A stretch of DNA of 64,000 nt from contig WARS01000016.1 in the NCBI GenBank assembly GCA_008933995.1, positions 8,325,848-8,389,847 on the forward strand, in the 5' to 3' direction. Each line of letters opens with the position of its first letter. Position 1 is the stretch's first letter. Under the pieces are notes generated by a model. That model did no database searches. It worked only from the letters and a program-made list of their open reading frames with translations, and was not told the origin of the DNA. The position numbers and the translations under genes were made by a program. The stretch comes from Datnioides undecimradiatus. Lineage: Eukaryota > Chordata > Actinopteri > Lobotiformes > Datnioididae. Below, one piece after another: positions 42,885 through 55,895 of the stretch.

Positions 42885-43900
42885 GTTCGTGTTCTCACAA
42901 GGGTTACAAAGGTATGCCATCTCACCTGTGTGGATCATATGCCTTTTCGAGTCACGACTGAAATCTGCACCACATATATTGTTGTCAGTATACATCCAGG
43001 CACCTTCCAGTACACACTGGCACTCAGGATATCACATCTTTAAGTTCCAGGGGTGGAAGTTTTGTTACAAGAGCAGTTGTCAGTTAAAGCCGGTATATCT
43101 GTCTCGCTTCCTTTCACAGCTTAATTACTTTTTTCTTTGCACTATTGTGTTTAAAGTATTTTTGAGCTACTAAAACCAAATCATTTTAGCAAACAGATGA
43201 AAATAACACACAAATTCACAAGCTTTAGAGATGATAATACCACTATTACTATATATCTGTGTAAAAATAGCACATGCATAAATAAATGTATAAAGTAAAC
43301 GTATGAAAACAGAAAAATATATAGTATAAAACTTGGGGACTGCTCAATGACCGATGTTAGTGTAACTAAGGTTAAAAAAGTTCACATTCTGATGGACAGT
43401 TTACTCAGGCATCATATTTGATGAACCAGTTGTAGGTCTAGGAATCTCAAACCTTTTTCAGCAAAGTAACTAAGTAAATGTGAACAAACTACACTAAGAG
43501 TTTTCAGTGTTTTGGGAGACGAGATGAGCGCATGGCCATGCACTGTCTGGTTCTGATCGCGTTGTGGGTTGGTGAACACTTCTCTACAGGAGTTTCGGCT
43601 TAACGGTTTCTCCTGTGGTTCCTTGGATGGATGGGATTTGAGTAAAACTTTCCCCACAGCTGTTGCAATTATGCAGCTCCTCACTTCTGAGAGTTCTTGT
43701 TTGTTTTGACCATGAACTAGTCGAACCGAATCGTCTCCCACGCATCTAGCAGATGAAATTTTACTTGCCTGTATGCCTTGTCAAATGGGAAACATCAAAA
43801 TATCATATCCCACAGGTGTTGCATATAAACAGCTTTTCACCAGAGTGGACTATCAAAGGGACTGCTACAATTGAAGTCTCTCCCACATGTTCTGTTCTGT
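42885..43900 (-). pseudogene. Decayed C2H2 zinc-finger array, minus strand
   Basis: In transcript order: 43880-43764 gives CGRDFNCSSPFD, a frameshift, HSGEKLFICNTCGI, an in-frame TGA, then YFDVSHLTRHTGK. 43735-43600 gives SEELHNCNSCGESFTQ, a shift and TTGET. 42975-42885 gives ICGADFSRDSKRHMIHTGE followed by YLCNPCENT. These are remnants of at least four fingers with TGEK-type linkers, broken by stops, shifts and insertions. No intact reading frame spans them. The orientation is opposite to the relic at 40584-41460. Confidence 0.65.
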
Positions 43901-44329
43901 CGGTTTCATTTTAAAAGAAATACACACATATATGTGATTGATGTTGCATTTCACTCTGACAGAATCTTAAATGGCATTTTTAATTTGCATCGTATTTCCA
44001 TCAGAGTCATAGCAGTGTGTGACATTTCACAGATTGTCTTCTTAATATTATAAAATCTACTTCATTCTTTCTAGATGGTTCATTACATTTGGCTTTATCA
44101 GTTTTTATCTGCTACCATTACTTTCTATAAAGCACAGTACAGCACAGTGTATCTCACACATTCAATGACAAACAAAAATGTTTTTAACCTATAGATGACG
44201 ATGTGTATCTATATTTCAGTGGTAACCATATACATACACACATTTATTGTTGATTTGGGCATCAGGGCTCTGTGGCATGTTGTTCCACCAGTTTGTATAT
44301 TGACACTTAATAGCAGTATATAGTTTATT

Positions 44330-44510
44330 TAATGAAATGTAACAGTACAGTTTACTCAGAGTAGTACTTTAACTGACGCGCTTGTTTAACCTTTTATGTA
44401 GGCTTAAGCATATTTGTATACAGAATGGAGAAAGCAGTTCCTCATAAATGAATATACAGTTACTGATTTAAAGTAACTATAGTATAATATTCCAGTGCTC
44501 TATCCACCCC
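44330..44510. repeat. AGTAC-rich dispersed repeat fragment
   Basis: Contains CAGTACAGTTTACTCAG, AGTAGTACTTTAACTG and TCCACCCCTG, resembling the repeat at 10030-10310. A related piece lies at about 42690-42800. Confidence 0.4.
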
Positions 44511-44614
44511 TGTGTATTGGTAAGTTATAAGGTCTGAATACTTTCATCACAGCGCCATACAGGAACGTGTACTACAATTATCTCAACGTTAGGGGGTGGC
44601 CTCTTTGCGCATTT

Positions 44615-44723
44615 GCTCTCTCTCTCGCTCTCTATCTCTCTCTCCCTCCCACACACACACACACACACACACACTCTTTCTCTCTCACACACACACACGT
44701 GCACACGCACGCACGCACACACA
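44615..44723. repeat. CT/CA microsatellite upstream of ttyh3
   Basis: Compound (CT)n-(CA)n-(CT)n-(CA)n tract just before the GC-rich ttyh3 promoter. Confidence 0.85.
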
Positions 44724-44739
44724 TTTGCAGAGCTGGAGC

Positions 44740-45242
44740 TGCCGCAAAGCCCCGTCCTCCAGGGCTTTTTAAACACCGTGTTTGCTTCACGCTCCAACAA
44801 TATCATCCAATTGAAGAGCCGCAGCGCTAAATGAACTGAGCCGACGGTCATCGTGGGAACAGCACCGAGCAGCTCAAACCGTTATGGTTTAGGACGAGAA
44901 AACGACGGCATCGTCTAACTGTAAAAAAAAAAAAAAAAAAAGAAAGCTACTGGGTTGCGGGTCAACGAGTTTAACCCTTAATCTGCCTCAGCGCTGGGGA
45001 GGTAGAAACAACGCGGCGCCTCGGTGAAATGTGACCGTTGTTCCGTTATTTTCAATGTGGTTGGGACTGCAGCCGACTCGGTCGTTGCAGTTAGCTCAGT
45101 ACGGCCGCTTTGATGCAGCAGCGCGCGGCTGTGGCGTCCAAATCCACTACCGGAGCTGGGAAGACAATAGGTGAAATATACGCCGGCCTGGACTGCCAAG
45201 ACTACACTAAACGAGGGTCTGCATCCGCTTTGGCTTCACTAG
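44740..45242 (+). promoter_or_regulatory. ttyh3: ttyh3 GC-rich promoter and probable non-coding exon 1
   Basis: This stretch is richer in G+C and CpG than its surroundings and ends in a strong donor, CACTAG followed by GTAGGT at 45243. The coding exon at 46542 is preceded by an acceptor (TTTCTCCACAG ending at 46481), so a spliced 5' UTR exon is expected here. An A-run at 44923-44941 lies inside it. The transcript start is not determined. Confidence 0.5.
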
Positions 45243-46541
45243 GTAGGTTGTAACACTGCTCATGTTCTCAGAAGACAGACGCTTTGATGCCCACAGACGT
45301 GATGAAGCCTTTTCGGCTCCTCGTTACCTTGACGACTTGGTGACACTGCGGTAGTTTTAACGGACAAAGCGGGATAATGCTAGCTAATCCGGGGTTTGCT
45401 AACAATTTATTGACACGGCGCACGGGAACAAATACGGCTTGCGGCTTGAATATTTGAGGATAGCCTCGACCGAGGTGACCTACATGTGTCACTAGTTAAG
45501 TCATTGTGATAGAGAGAGTCGTGACTGTGTGTGGGGTTTGATATAACGGCCATTTCAGCCCTCCACTACACATTTTATCTGACGAAGCCTGGGATCTGTC
45601 GTATGGGCGTAAATTGGGTGATGTGCGGTAGTTGTCAGCGGCGCTGCTGTCGTGCCTTAATTTATTTAGAGTCATTCCAACAACTGTACAGCCTCATAGG
45701 TTTAATAATTGTTAAAAAAAGGATATTTTAAGACTAAGTTTAAATTCCCCCGGATCGATATTGAATGGTTTATTTGTGGTTAGGGTGGGAATGACAGGTG
45801 AGCCGTTACTGGCCGCAGTTATCATGCAACCCTTTTGCATGTTGCACGGCTGCAGCCCACGACACAACAGCAACTGTGAAGAAGTCCCAAAAATGACAAA
45901 ATGGTCATATTCATGCGATTAATTTGGACAGACGTACAGCTGACCTGAATTTTAAAGGGAACAAATATCAAATAAAATGCCAGAATGTTGTGTTTTGGCA
46001 TATTTTAACACGCACAGTCACATGCATAGGTGTGTTGTTGATAGGTAAAGACATGCAAAAGACAGTGCTGCCGGTCCATACTGAAGAAGGCATAGACATG
46101 TGTTTCACTGATGCACTTCTTTTCAATCAGTGCAAATCAACTGAAAGAATTACAGACACGATTCTCACAAAACTGCAAGTGGATGCTATCAACTGGCAAA
46201 AGCCTGAGTGCAGTATACTGGCATGTTGTTGATTGGCATGTTTATCTCACCCCTGTTGGTGACTAATCACTGATCACTCATCACACTGGCCTTATGATAA
46301 TGCTAGTCATCAGTAACTACTCCAGTTGGTAGAAGCAGAGCAGATCTTGAAGTTTTGGTTGCATCAGGAGGGAGGACTGAGGATGCTGCACCCTCATCTT
46401 GCTTAACATCTTTTGTGAGAGGATGTTGATTCCAGCTGTTTTGTGGCTCTCATGATGAGTAAATTGTGTATTTCTCCACAGTGTCCCTGTGAGGAATCGG
46501 GTTAGAAAGCGAAGTGACAGCCAGCAGGCCGCCGGATCAGG

Positions 46542-46859
46542 ATGGCAGCTGTAGTGAACTACTCTCCACCTTGGTGGGTAAATCTGCTGCACCGGATGCC
46601 CCACTTCAACATGGAGTTCCAGATTGTGAGCAGTGACTTCAGACCAGAGGACTCTGAGTACCAGAAGGTAAGACAAGTATGGGGGAAAAATTACCTCCCA
46701 CTCAGAATTCATCATCCCCTACATCATGCAGCATCACCCTATCATCCCACCTCCTGCCACCTGCCCACACTGTAATTTCACAGCAGAGTGGCCAAGTGGT
46801 GACTGAGGCTGTCCTGCTACCACAGAGTTGTGGATTCCCTCCCTACATCGATCAAGGCT

Positions 46860-46899
<40 letters not shown>

Positions 46900-49711
46900 A
46901 TGAGTAAAAGTGAGAGAGAAATGTCCTTGAACCAAGAAACTGATCTCCCACTTGCTCTATTGTTGTTATCGATTAATGTGGCGCAGAAACTATTAGTCAA
47001 TTATTTAGGTAGTTCCCAACCTGAGGGTCAGGATCCATAATGGCTGCAATATAAATCTGAGGAAGTGCAAAATTAATAGCAAGATAGGAACAAAGAAGAC
47101 GAAAAGAAAAAGGAAAATTGTTTTCCTGAAATGTTGGAGAGTCTTGCCCTTTCAGGACTCTTTATCAAATCATCTTTTGGAGAAACTGCTGCTGGGCATG
47201 TGGAATATAAAATGAAGGGTAGAGAATAGTCCTGCTTTCTTGGCTCTCCAATGGTCATGAGACAAAAGGCGTGGGAAAATTGATCAGTAACTATTTGATA
47301 ATAGATTAATAAAAGATCAAGTCAGTTACTGAACAAAAAAAGCCTAACATTTTCATTCTCAGTTAGTGTTAGTGTGCAAGTGTTAGGATTTCCTGTTTAT
47401 ATATCATTCTAAACGTAATACCTCTGGGCTCTGGACTGTTATTTGGACACAAGAAGAAATCATTTTCACCATTTTATTTAAAAGATTTTATTTGATGTGA
47501 AAAATAATTGATTAATAAAAAATAATCAGGTAGGAATCACAATGAGAATTAGTTAAAAGGATAAAAGTAATTGCTGTTGTTCTGTGATAAAACACTGTCT
47601 GAGTTGGCAGCGCTGCCTTAGAGAGCAGAGAGATCTCAAAGGGGGCTTTGGCCCAGTTTTGCTGCATTTCATTTGAATCCTCAAACAAGGTGACTTTCAG
47701 GTCTCTGCACCAGAAAACACAGTGTTGTGAGCCCACATAAAGCCAAGACACATCGCTTAGAATCCCACATTTCATGCGCCGTTGTCACCCCTCAATATAG
47801 TTTGCTGACATGTTCGGGGAGAGGAGGGAGGGCGTGCAAGTTCAAGAGCTGAGCGTGGGAAGGCACCCACAGCCATGAACAAGGGAGGGAGATGGGAACT
47901 GGAGAGAGAAGTGGGGAGAGAGGAGGAGGAGGAGGAGTGAGAAAGATAAAAAGAGACTGATTGGAGGCGAGAGGAGAGAGAGAAGGCTCGATGAGCCATG
48001 GGAGGTGCCTCTAAATTGCCAAATAGCCACTTCCTGCGAGCTATTCACTGTTTAACTAAGGGCCTTTGTGCATGTCTGTGTCAATGTGTGTGACCACTGG
48101 AATTTTAAGGACCCCCTTTTTAGACTAATTACATCCTGACATATTTTAACAGACGGGACTGTTTCTATGTCACTGAGCATTCTGCACTATGATCATATGT
48201 TTGTTTCCATCTTATTTATATGTACAGTAGATGTGCATACCATGTTGTATGTATATATGTCACATACAGCACACTCACTTTCTGTGTCAGTGCGTATTTA
48301 GCACTTAGTGTTGTTTGTTGAGGTGAGGTCACAGATCTCCCTCAGGGGTTGTGTGCGTTATTTTGTGTGTGTCTGTGTTATTGGTGTGTGTGTGTGACTG
48401 AATATAGGGGTTCTATTCAGGGTGAAATCATTAATTCTGGCTAGACGGGGGGAGGGATGAGGGAGGGATAGAGGGTGAGAAGAACAAGAAGAAGGAGGTT
48501 GAATTGGACTGGGGGAGGGAGTGACTGAGGGAGGGAATGAAGGGGGAGAGTGGGGAGAGAGAGTGGCAAGGGGAGGGCTGTAGTCTGTTGTGAAAGAATG
48601 CTCTCTTTCTTTCTTTCACTCTTTCACTGAAGCCCGTCTTTAGATTGGCTCAGTATATCTGTCTCAAAGGCTTTCATGCATCTACTCATCCAGCTGAGAA
48701 ACGCACCAACACACACACGCACGCACACACAAACAAGGTCCTACACAGTGTTCCTCAGTGCAGAGTCCGTCACCACAACACAACACACACACACTCATAC
48801 ACAATAGAGAGAGATTCTTCTGTGTAGTGTTTTTCTTTCTGATGTGATTTGGCACAGGTTCATCTGTATTCAGCTCTTGAGCTCTGAAGCTGCTCTCAAA
48901 ACTTTCTTCTCACACAATGCCTCTCACTCGTTTATTCACTTGCTCATGTTCTTGTTCTCGCCTATGCAGTATTTCTTTCTCTTAAACAAACTAAACAAAA
49001 AAACTGTTTAGCATTCATTCACAAGAGCAGTTGGTCTCTGATGACTTTGACTTTATTGGTGATGCTGACTCTGTGGCTTTCTGCAAGAAAACTGTTGTGT
49101 TTTTTCCTGAGAAGCCGAAATAGGAGCTCTTATCCTGAGGTTCTGCAAGGCACTGGAGTGGCTTGTGTATCTGTGTGTGTGTGTATGTGTGCGCGCATGT
49201 GTGTGTCTGTGTGTCTGCGTGTGTGTGTTCGGCGTTTTGTATTATGGTAGAATCGCAGAGTCAGCTACCAGCCACAGTTTAACAGCTGCAGAACATTACA
49301 GAGGAATCATGTGACCTGTAATAACACACACATATATTCCCAGCTGTGGAAAGTAAGACTGTAATTGGTATTTTGAATAGTCTGTTACAGTTTGCACAGT
49401 GGAAGACATTATCTCACAGTGTTTTAAAATGGATCGCTGTGGATCAAAGTCAAACTGTGTCACTTTTTGTGGTGAAAGATCAAAACACAAAAGCCTTTGT
49501 CTGAAAACAGATTTTGCTCTTATTGTTTTGGTTTGCCCTTTGACCCGATAGTACAGGTGGATATCAGCAGAATGAACTCGATGTCAGCCAGCGCCTCAGA
49601 CAAAAAGTTGAGAGGATAGAAGGCAAAGCCACACCAGAGAGCAACACACAGGCAGGGAGTGTACAAGGACAAGTTACTGAGGTGGAAGTGATTGATCCTG
49701 TCAGCTCAGAC

Positions 49712-49766
<55 letters not shown>

Positions 49767-50803
49767 CACACATTCATTGGCGCGCATTTACACACACTTA
49801 AATGCACAGATTGAAAGTAGATCACTGTGCCTGGGCATTTAACATTTAGCTCCTCCTCCAGCCTGCAAGCCGATCTCCAGTAGCGTAGATGTGCTCACAC
49901 ACACACACACACACACACACACGTACACACACACACTTACATCTAAGTAGACACACATACAGCCACAGCCAAGCTCACCATGCTTATTAGTAGCTAATTG
50001 ATCCAGGCTTAATCTGCTCTGATGGTTTGTCAGCCCAACAGTTAATCTAGCGGCCATCATACACAGTGGGACGACAGGGAAGAAGCTGCAGAGACTTGGT
50101 CCTCAGTCAGATTAGGAGTTTAACATTAAGACCAAGTACCAGACATCAACAGCCTTGAATCATTGTATGTACATGATCGGCTATTTAGTTGATCAGCTAT
50201 TTCTACTATCAGTTAGTCATTGATGTTACCATTTGTCAACCAAACATGGCAACTTAAGCACTTGAAGACATTGCCTTGGTGGTTTTGGAATTGTGATGAG
50301 GATTTACTTGAATAATAGAGAAAAAAATTAAAAAAGTTAAAAAAAGAAAATGCATTAATTAGTTATATAGAATCAGTAATTATTAGAGTAGACAATCCAA
50401 AAATTTTAACCTCCTAGGACCTGGCGTCCACATATGTGGACAACACATTTTGGGAATGCAAAAAAATAATTATTTGTTTTTACACTTAGCAGGTCCCAAT
50501 CAACCCAAATAACAAAGAGAAATCAATAATGCATGCCATGCAAGAGTTTAGGTCTTAGGAGGTTAAGTTTGATAAAAATATTAAACATATATATGACCAA
50601 AAAATGAAAATGAATTATTCATGACTGGAGTGATGGATTTCAAAATAGTTTCCTGCTAGTTTTCTGTTAATTGTTTTACTGATTAACAAGATTGTTTGAT
50701 TCAAAGTGAATATCACATTACACATTGTCTATCATATCACTTTCCTCCATATTGTATCTGTGTCACTCCATTCCTCTTCTTGTAACATGATTTATGATGG
50801 ATG

Positions 50804-50855
<52 letters not shown>

Positions 50856-52802
50856 ATGTGTGAGGTTTCAATCTAATTCTGCAAAGCTTAATGCATCTTT
50901 CTCTATATGGTTTAAGCCCTACTGTTCATTTTAAAGGCACACGAGATCAAACAATACATTAGTGGAGCACAGTCTGCCTTTACCATAGCATAATGTCTCT
51001 AGGACTAAGCCTGCAGATAATAACACAGGATAATGCCAGAGACTAGGAATCTACAAAGCTTATCTCCCTCTCTTCTCCCATCAGGATGTCCTCCTCCCAT
51101 CCTCCACTCATCTTCTTTAACCTGTTGGAGAAAAGCAGTCTGGGAAAAAGCAATCAACTGATTTCCTCTCACTCATCCCTACTTTACCAACTGCTTCCCA
51201 TGAGAAAGTAACAATGTGTCATTCCTTTCTGATTGTGCAAGTTGTAACTCAGGTCGTAACTGGGCAGAGCCACAGTCACTCTAGTGTGAGTATTATAAAT
51301 TAAACGTAATGCGTATAATTTCATATCTTCTAAGCTTAGAGACCTTATACAATAGAAGTACATTGATGCCTCAGTAGGGACTGAGATTTGTGGTCTGGAC
51401 TGCTTTCGAAAATTAGCCCTCTCTTCTCTTCCTTCCGATGTCACATTACACCACTGCAGGTCACATCCTATTATATTTCATATTGTATCCTATCTACTGT
51501 AGTGCTCCAGTGACCCACTAGCCTGGCCAGATTGACTGTAGCCCTCCAGATTTAAAAGAGTGTTCTTTGTTGGACTGCTTCTACATCTACCACAGTTCAC
51601 AATTTACTTGGAAATACAGACCCCATTAGGCTGCATTGTTTTTCAATGTGAAAAGACAAGCTTGAGACAGTGTACCAGCTGGCTCTAGTTTGACTGCTTA
51701 GTCAGTAAACAGTTATTTTTTTTGTCATGTTTCAGTTTCTGAAGAATTTCTTATGAAATACAGTATGTCAAACCATGCCACAGGATTAAAAAGACTTATT
51801 TTAGATGAGCACGATTTACACTAAGAATCCCTCATTCTTTGATGTATGTTTTGGCCTCTGACACTGTGGGCCTGTGGGTTGGTTACTCCACCTCTTTGAT
51901 CTGCTATATCTCAGCAACTTTAAGATGGATTGGCAGGAAGTGTTGCACAAACATGTATGGCCTGTAGAGTTGTTTACATTGTAATGACTTTAATTATTTT
52001 CTTCATTCATCATCAGGTTAGATGAACTGCTGAACTAACTAAATAACGGCACAACAAATTAGAGTGACCAGCTAGTGATGGGTTCAGACCAGGTGCGAAA
52101 CCAGTCAACGTGTTGACGTTCTAACCCATGAGTAGCCTACGTAGTAGTTATTACAGTACTCCCGTTTTCTCTACTGGAAGTAGTCAGGTGGGTTTAGGTT
52201 AGGTGGCACCTGGGTAGAGCTTGCAGGAGGCAGGACATGATGAAGCTACCTACTCATCCTTAATTTTAGCTGAATTTAGTTTGTATGTATTTGTATGTAT
52301 CTGCAATATTAAGGAAATAGTGGAAGGAAGCAGAAAACACAAAGTTATATATTTATGTTTTGCGATATCACTTCACAAAGATCATGATACTGCTCATAGG
52401 CCATCTTGCTTAGCCCCACATGTACACTACAATGTATACATGCTTATTTTGAGTAGAGGTGCATGAACTGCTGTAGGGGGAGGAAATTGCTGGCTTGCAG
52501 AGAGGAAAAATTGAGGTCAGCACAAAATCCAGCAGTTTGGAAGCCTGTGAAGCCAGGAAGTCTGTGAGGATCTTAGAGGTGGAGTTAGATTTTGTTATCA
52601 TCCATGGAGGAGTCCCCAGAATCCCACTGTTGCTGTTTCTGACCAAGCAGAACTGTGGCACAGTGCCTTTGTCTATTGTAAGTCATCTTGCAGGTGGAGA
52701 CTTTGCTTTTCCAGAAACATGCCTTTGTGTCTTTGTCTCTCCATGGTCTTGTAGTACAATGACTTCTCCAGACAACCCCAGAAGCGAAAGAAAAACTAAC
52801 AC

Positions 52803-52848
<46 letters not shown>

Positions 52849-53019
52849 CAAAAAAAGATTTAATCAGTTCCAGGCAAATTGCTGTAACAGCCCGTTTCTC
52901 TGTCGTTATCCATTTCTCCCTTTTGAGTGCTCAGCTCACTCATCTTCTTTCACATCTTCTTCCTTTTCTTTCTCTCCAACCTGACTGTTTTTTTCGTTCC
53001 AAATTTACCCCCACCCCAG

Positions 53020-53053
<34 letters not shown>

Positions 53054-55859
53054 CACATCCTCCTTCTGTCTGCCCCCCCCCTTCTTTTACACTTCAAAGC
53101 TTTTAGTGGGTGTGTGATCTGTGTGGTGGGTCTCTAGCGCACACGGCTCCCCAGCAGCATTGCTTCCGTTCACTCCATGGAGGTGTGTGTGTTTGATGGT
53201 GTGCAAATGTGTTTTTCATGGTATCCATCAAAACCCCCTTTTAACAGCCACTATTTTTCTTCTCTCAAATAGCTTGAGAAAGTTACACAATTTGTGTATC
53301 TGCATGAGTCTCTGTCTACACAGGAAAAACTAAATCATGTGCTCTGTCTGTGTATCTGCCTGTGTATCTGGTTTCTGCTCATATCAGCCAGTTTGTTTCC
53401 TGTGTATTTAACCCAGTTCCTGAATTGTCCCCTTCGCTGTGATAAGTGAAACTCTTAACAATGATGCGTTTTGTAATGAAGGAATCAAGTTTGACAGAAA
53501 AAGTAGAACATTAGTTGCCTTGTGAAAATATACATTTCTTGTTTTCACTAATTGTTTTTTTTTTTTTCCCCTCAATCCCTCTTCTCATTACCAGTCCATT
53601 TTGCTGCTCGGTGCTATAGCACTGTTGTGTCTGGGCCTGGACCTCCTCTTCCTCCTCTTCTACTCATTCTGGCTTTGCTGCCGGCGACGCAAGAGTGACG
53701 ATTCATCGCACTCCCATTCGCACTCCCAGCAGCCCAGCGCTGACTGCTGCTGCACTGCCTGGTGTGTCATCATCGCCACACTTGTCTGCAGGTGAGAGGT
53801 TATCCACATAAGAGTAACACCTCTACATACTAATAGATAATAATAAAGCCATGTGTATCTGACTGTATTTAAACCCTTTCTCCCCAGTGGTTGCAGGGAA
53901 AATTTTTGTTTCATTATTTAAAGCAATTATTATTAAAGCATTCGCCCTGTAGCCCTAAGCCGAGACTGTAACTTCTCTATGGTGATTAATAGGAGAGGAC
54001 TGACACTAATTTGCATGCTCTGTCTAATACAGCCTGTTGCTGTACAGCTGTAAAGACCAGATCTGTAAAACGGCACAGTACTTCAGTCACATAGTTACCT
54101 GGATTAATCCTGTGTGCACTAATGGTGCTGTAAATGTCCCTTAATTAATACCTTTACTTTCCTCCAGCTGTTTTTAATGTGCATTTTCAATTTCCATATA
54201 AAAAACTGTGGGGAAATGCCAGAAATGCAATGAAGAACCCCAAACGTTTTTGCAATCGCCTGAAGTTGAAAAGTTGGCATTTTGAAAAAGAGAAGTATAA
54301 TAAAGGTTGATGGAAGTGGCCTTGATGTCATGGTACCTACTGTTGCTTCTTTCGCTGCAGACAAAGCATTCAATTCAGTGTTACATGCTGAGTCCAGATG
54401 GGAGCCATTGTTGCATGTCACCCCTGTCCTTATCATAATAGCAGCTAATGAAAAGACTGCATTGTCAAGGTGGATTATGACAGACATATTCATTATTAAA
54501 AATATGAGGTGCCGTCAGAATATCCTCTGATGGGTGCCATAACAAACAAAAACCGTCTGTGATGTAAATTTGGCTGCCATCTCCCTCGATGGCACCTTGC
54601 GCAGCAATACAGCAATCCCAGAAATGTGCTTAAATTTGCATATGAAAATCATTCAGATTTTAATTCAGTTAAAATGGGATATGCTCTTCAGAGAAAGTGG
54701 AGAGAAGAAGGGGTGGCGAAAAGAAGTTGAGGGAGGGCAGTCAGGCAAAACCCTTCAAAAACTGTTTAACAATCTCAAAAATGTATTGCAAGGTCTTTAC
54801 TTGACCGCAGCCATTAATATGCTACATTATGACTGTAAATCTGCCTACATTCATTGCACTCAGTCTTATTCAAGCAAGAAAGCCCGTGTGGTGTAACTGG
54901 GAGCCAGCCAGGTGGTTACACTCAACTGTTTGTGTTTATCTGACTCTGAGGGCTGTGAGTACATGCTGAGATCATTCACCCAAAGCGACCCAGCAGCAGG
55001 GTAGAGTCCATTTTGACCACAGACAGCAATGCTCTGCGGACTCTGCTCTTGTTGGCACATGTATCACAAACATATAAACTGGTCCCCCTCATTTACTCTC
55101 CCAACACCTTTCTACTTCCCCTCTCCTGACATTTTCTACTTCTCTTCTCTCTTTCTTCTTCTCTGTTAGCCCCCCTCCGTTATTTATTATTTTTCTCTGT
55201 TCGGCCTTCTCCCTGGCCTAGAAAGGTTGCCATGGAGACAGAAGCAGATTTGATGCAGAGACGAGAAATGAATTATACAGTCAGGGGGAGCTATGTCTGT
55301 GTGTGTGTGAGTGTGTGTGAGTGTGAGTGTGTGTTTGCGTGACTCACTGCTGAAGAGTGTTTTTTGCAGGTTTGAATATTTTATGATTAACTGTAATATT
55401 TCTTATTGAATTTTTGATATGAATCTGTGTGTGTGCTTGTGTGTGTGTGTGTGCGTGCACGCATGCGTGCTCTTTTGTGATTCTTTGTCCACAATTTAAT
55501 ATGACATCATATTTTATTTTTGGTGGAACACCAACAACATGTGGACTTCCTGTGTTTGTGTACAGTACAGCGTGTTTAGATAGTTGCAGCTGCATCTTGT
55601 TTTAGGCTCTTTACTATTGTTCTAAAGGGAGCTAATGCTTTATCAATGAGTTATTATTAAAAATATTTTGATTTAGCCAAGAATTTAAAAGAAACTCTGA
55701 AAAATTTCTTCTTACCGCTTCTGAAAGACAGATTTATTATCTTTGGCTTATAAATTGATGGGCACAAACAATGACTTTGATCCATTGGGCTGTGGGAACC
55801 TATGACTGGTATTTCTTGATTTTCAGATTGATTCATTTGGTAATATGAAAAATATTTAA

Positions 55860-55895
<36 letters not shown>

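Larger units (their letters stand above)
46668..53594 (+). other. ttyh3: ttyh3 intron 1 (6.9 kb)
   Basis: Contains many microsatellites: GT at 46866-46895, purine-rich GGA/GA tracts at 47820-47990 and 48445-48580, GT/GC-rich 49170-49225, CA at 49714-49759 and 49896-49937, TA-GA at 50803-50854, GT-GA at 52807-52848 and CA at 53021-53056. It also holds a piggyBac-type MITE (50410-50562) and a decayed repeat at 51890-52020. No coding exon recognised inside. Confidence 0.7.

Noticed and set aside
44525-44851. Open frames built on CA/CT repeats
   Set aside because: Repetitive Thr-His or Cys-Val peptides are microsatellite translations. The same applies to frames at 2324, 46734, 49564, 52585 and 61296.
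45924-46232. 102-residue open frame in the ttyh3 5' intron
   Set aside because: No recognisable family, no splice context and ordinary intron composition; insufficient to call a gene.
46317-46715. 132-residue minus-strand frame over ttyh3 exon 2 region (first coding exon)
   Set aside because: Overlaps the real coding exon in antisense and shows no signature.
54119-54530. Opposed open frames (124 and 82 residues) in ttyh3 intron 2
   Set aside because: AT-rich non-coding sequence; better explained as a non-coding regulatory candidate.
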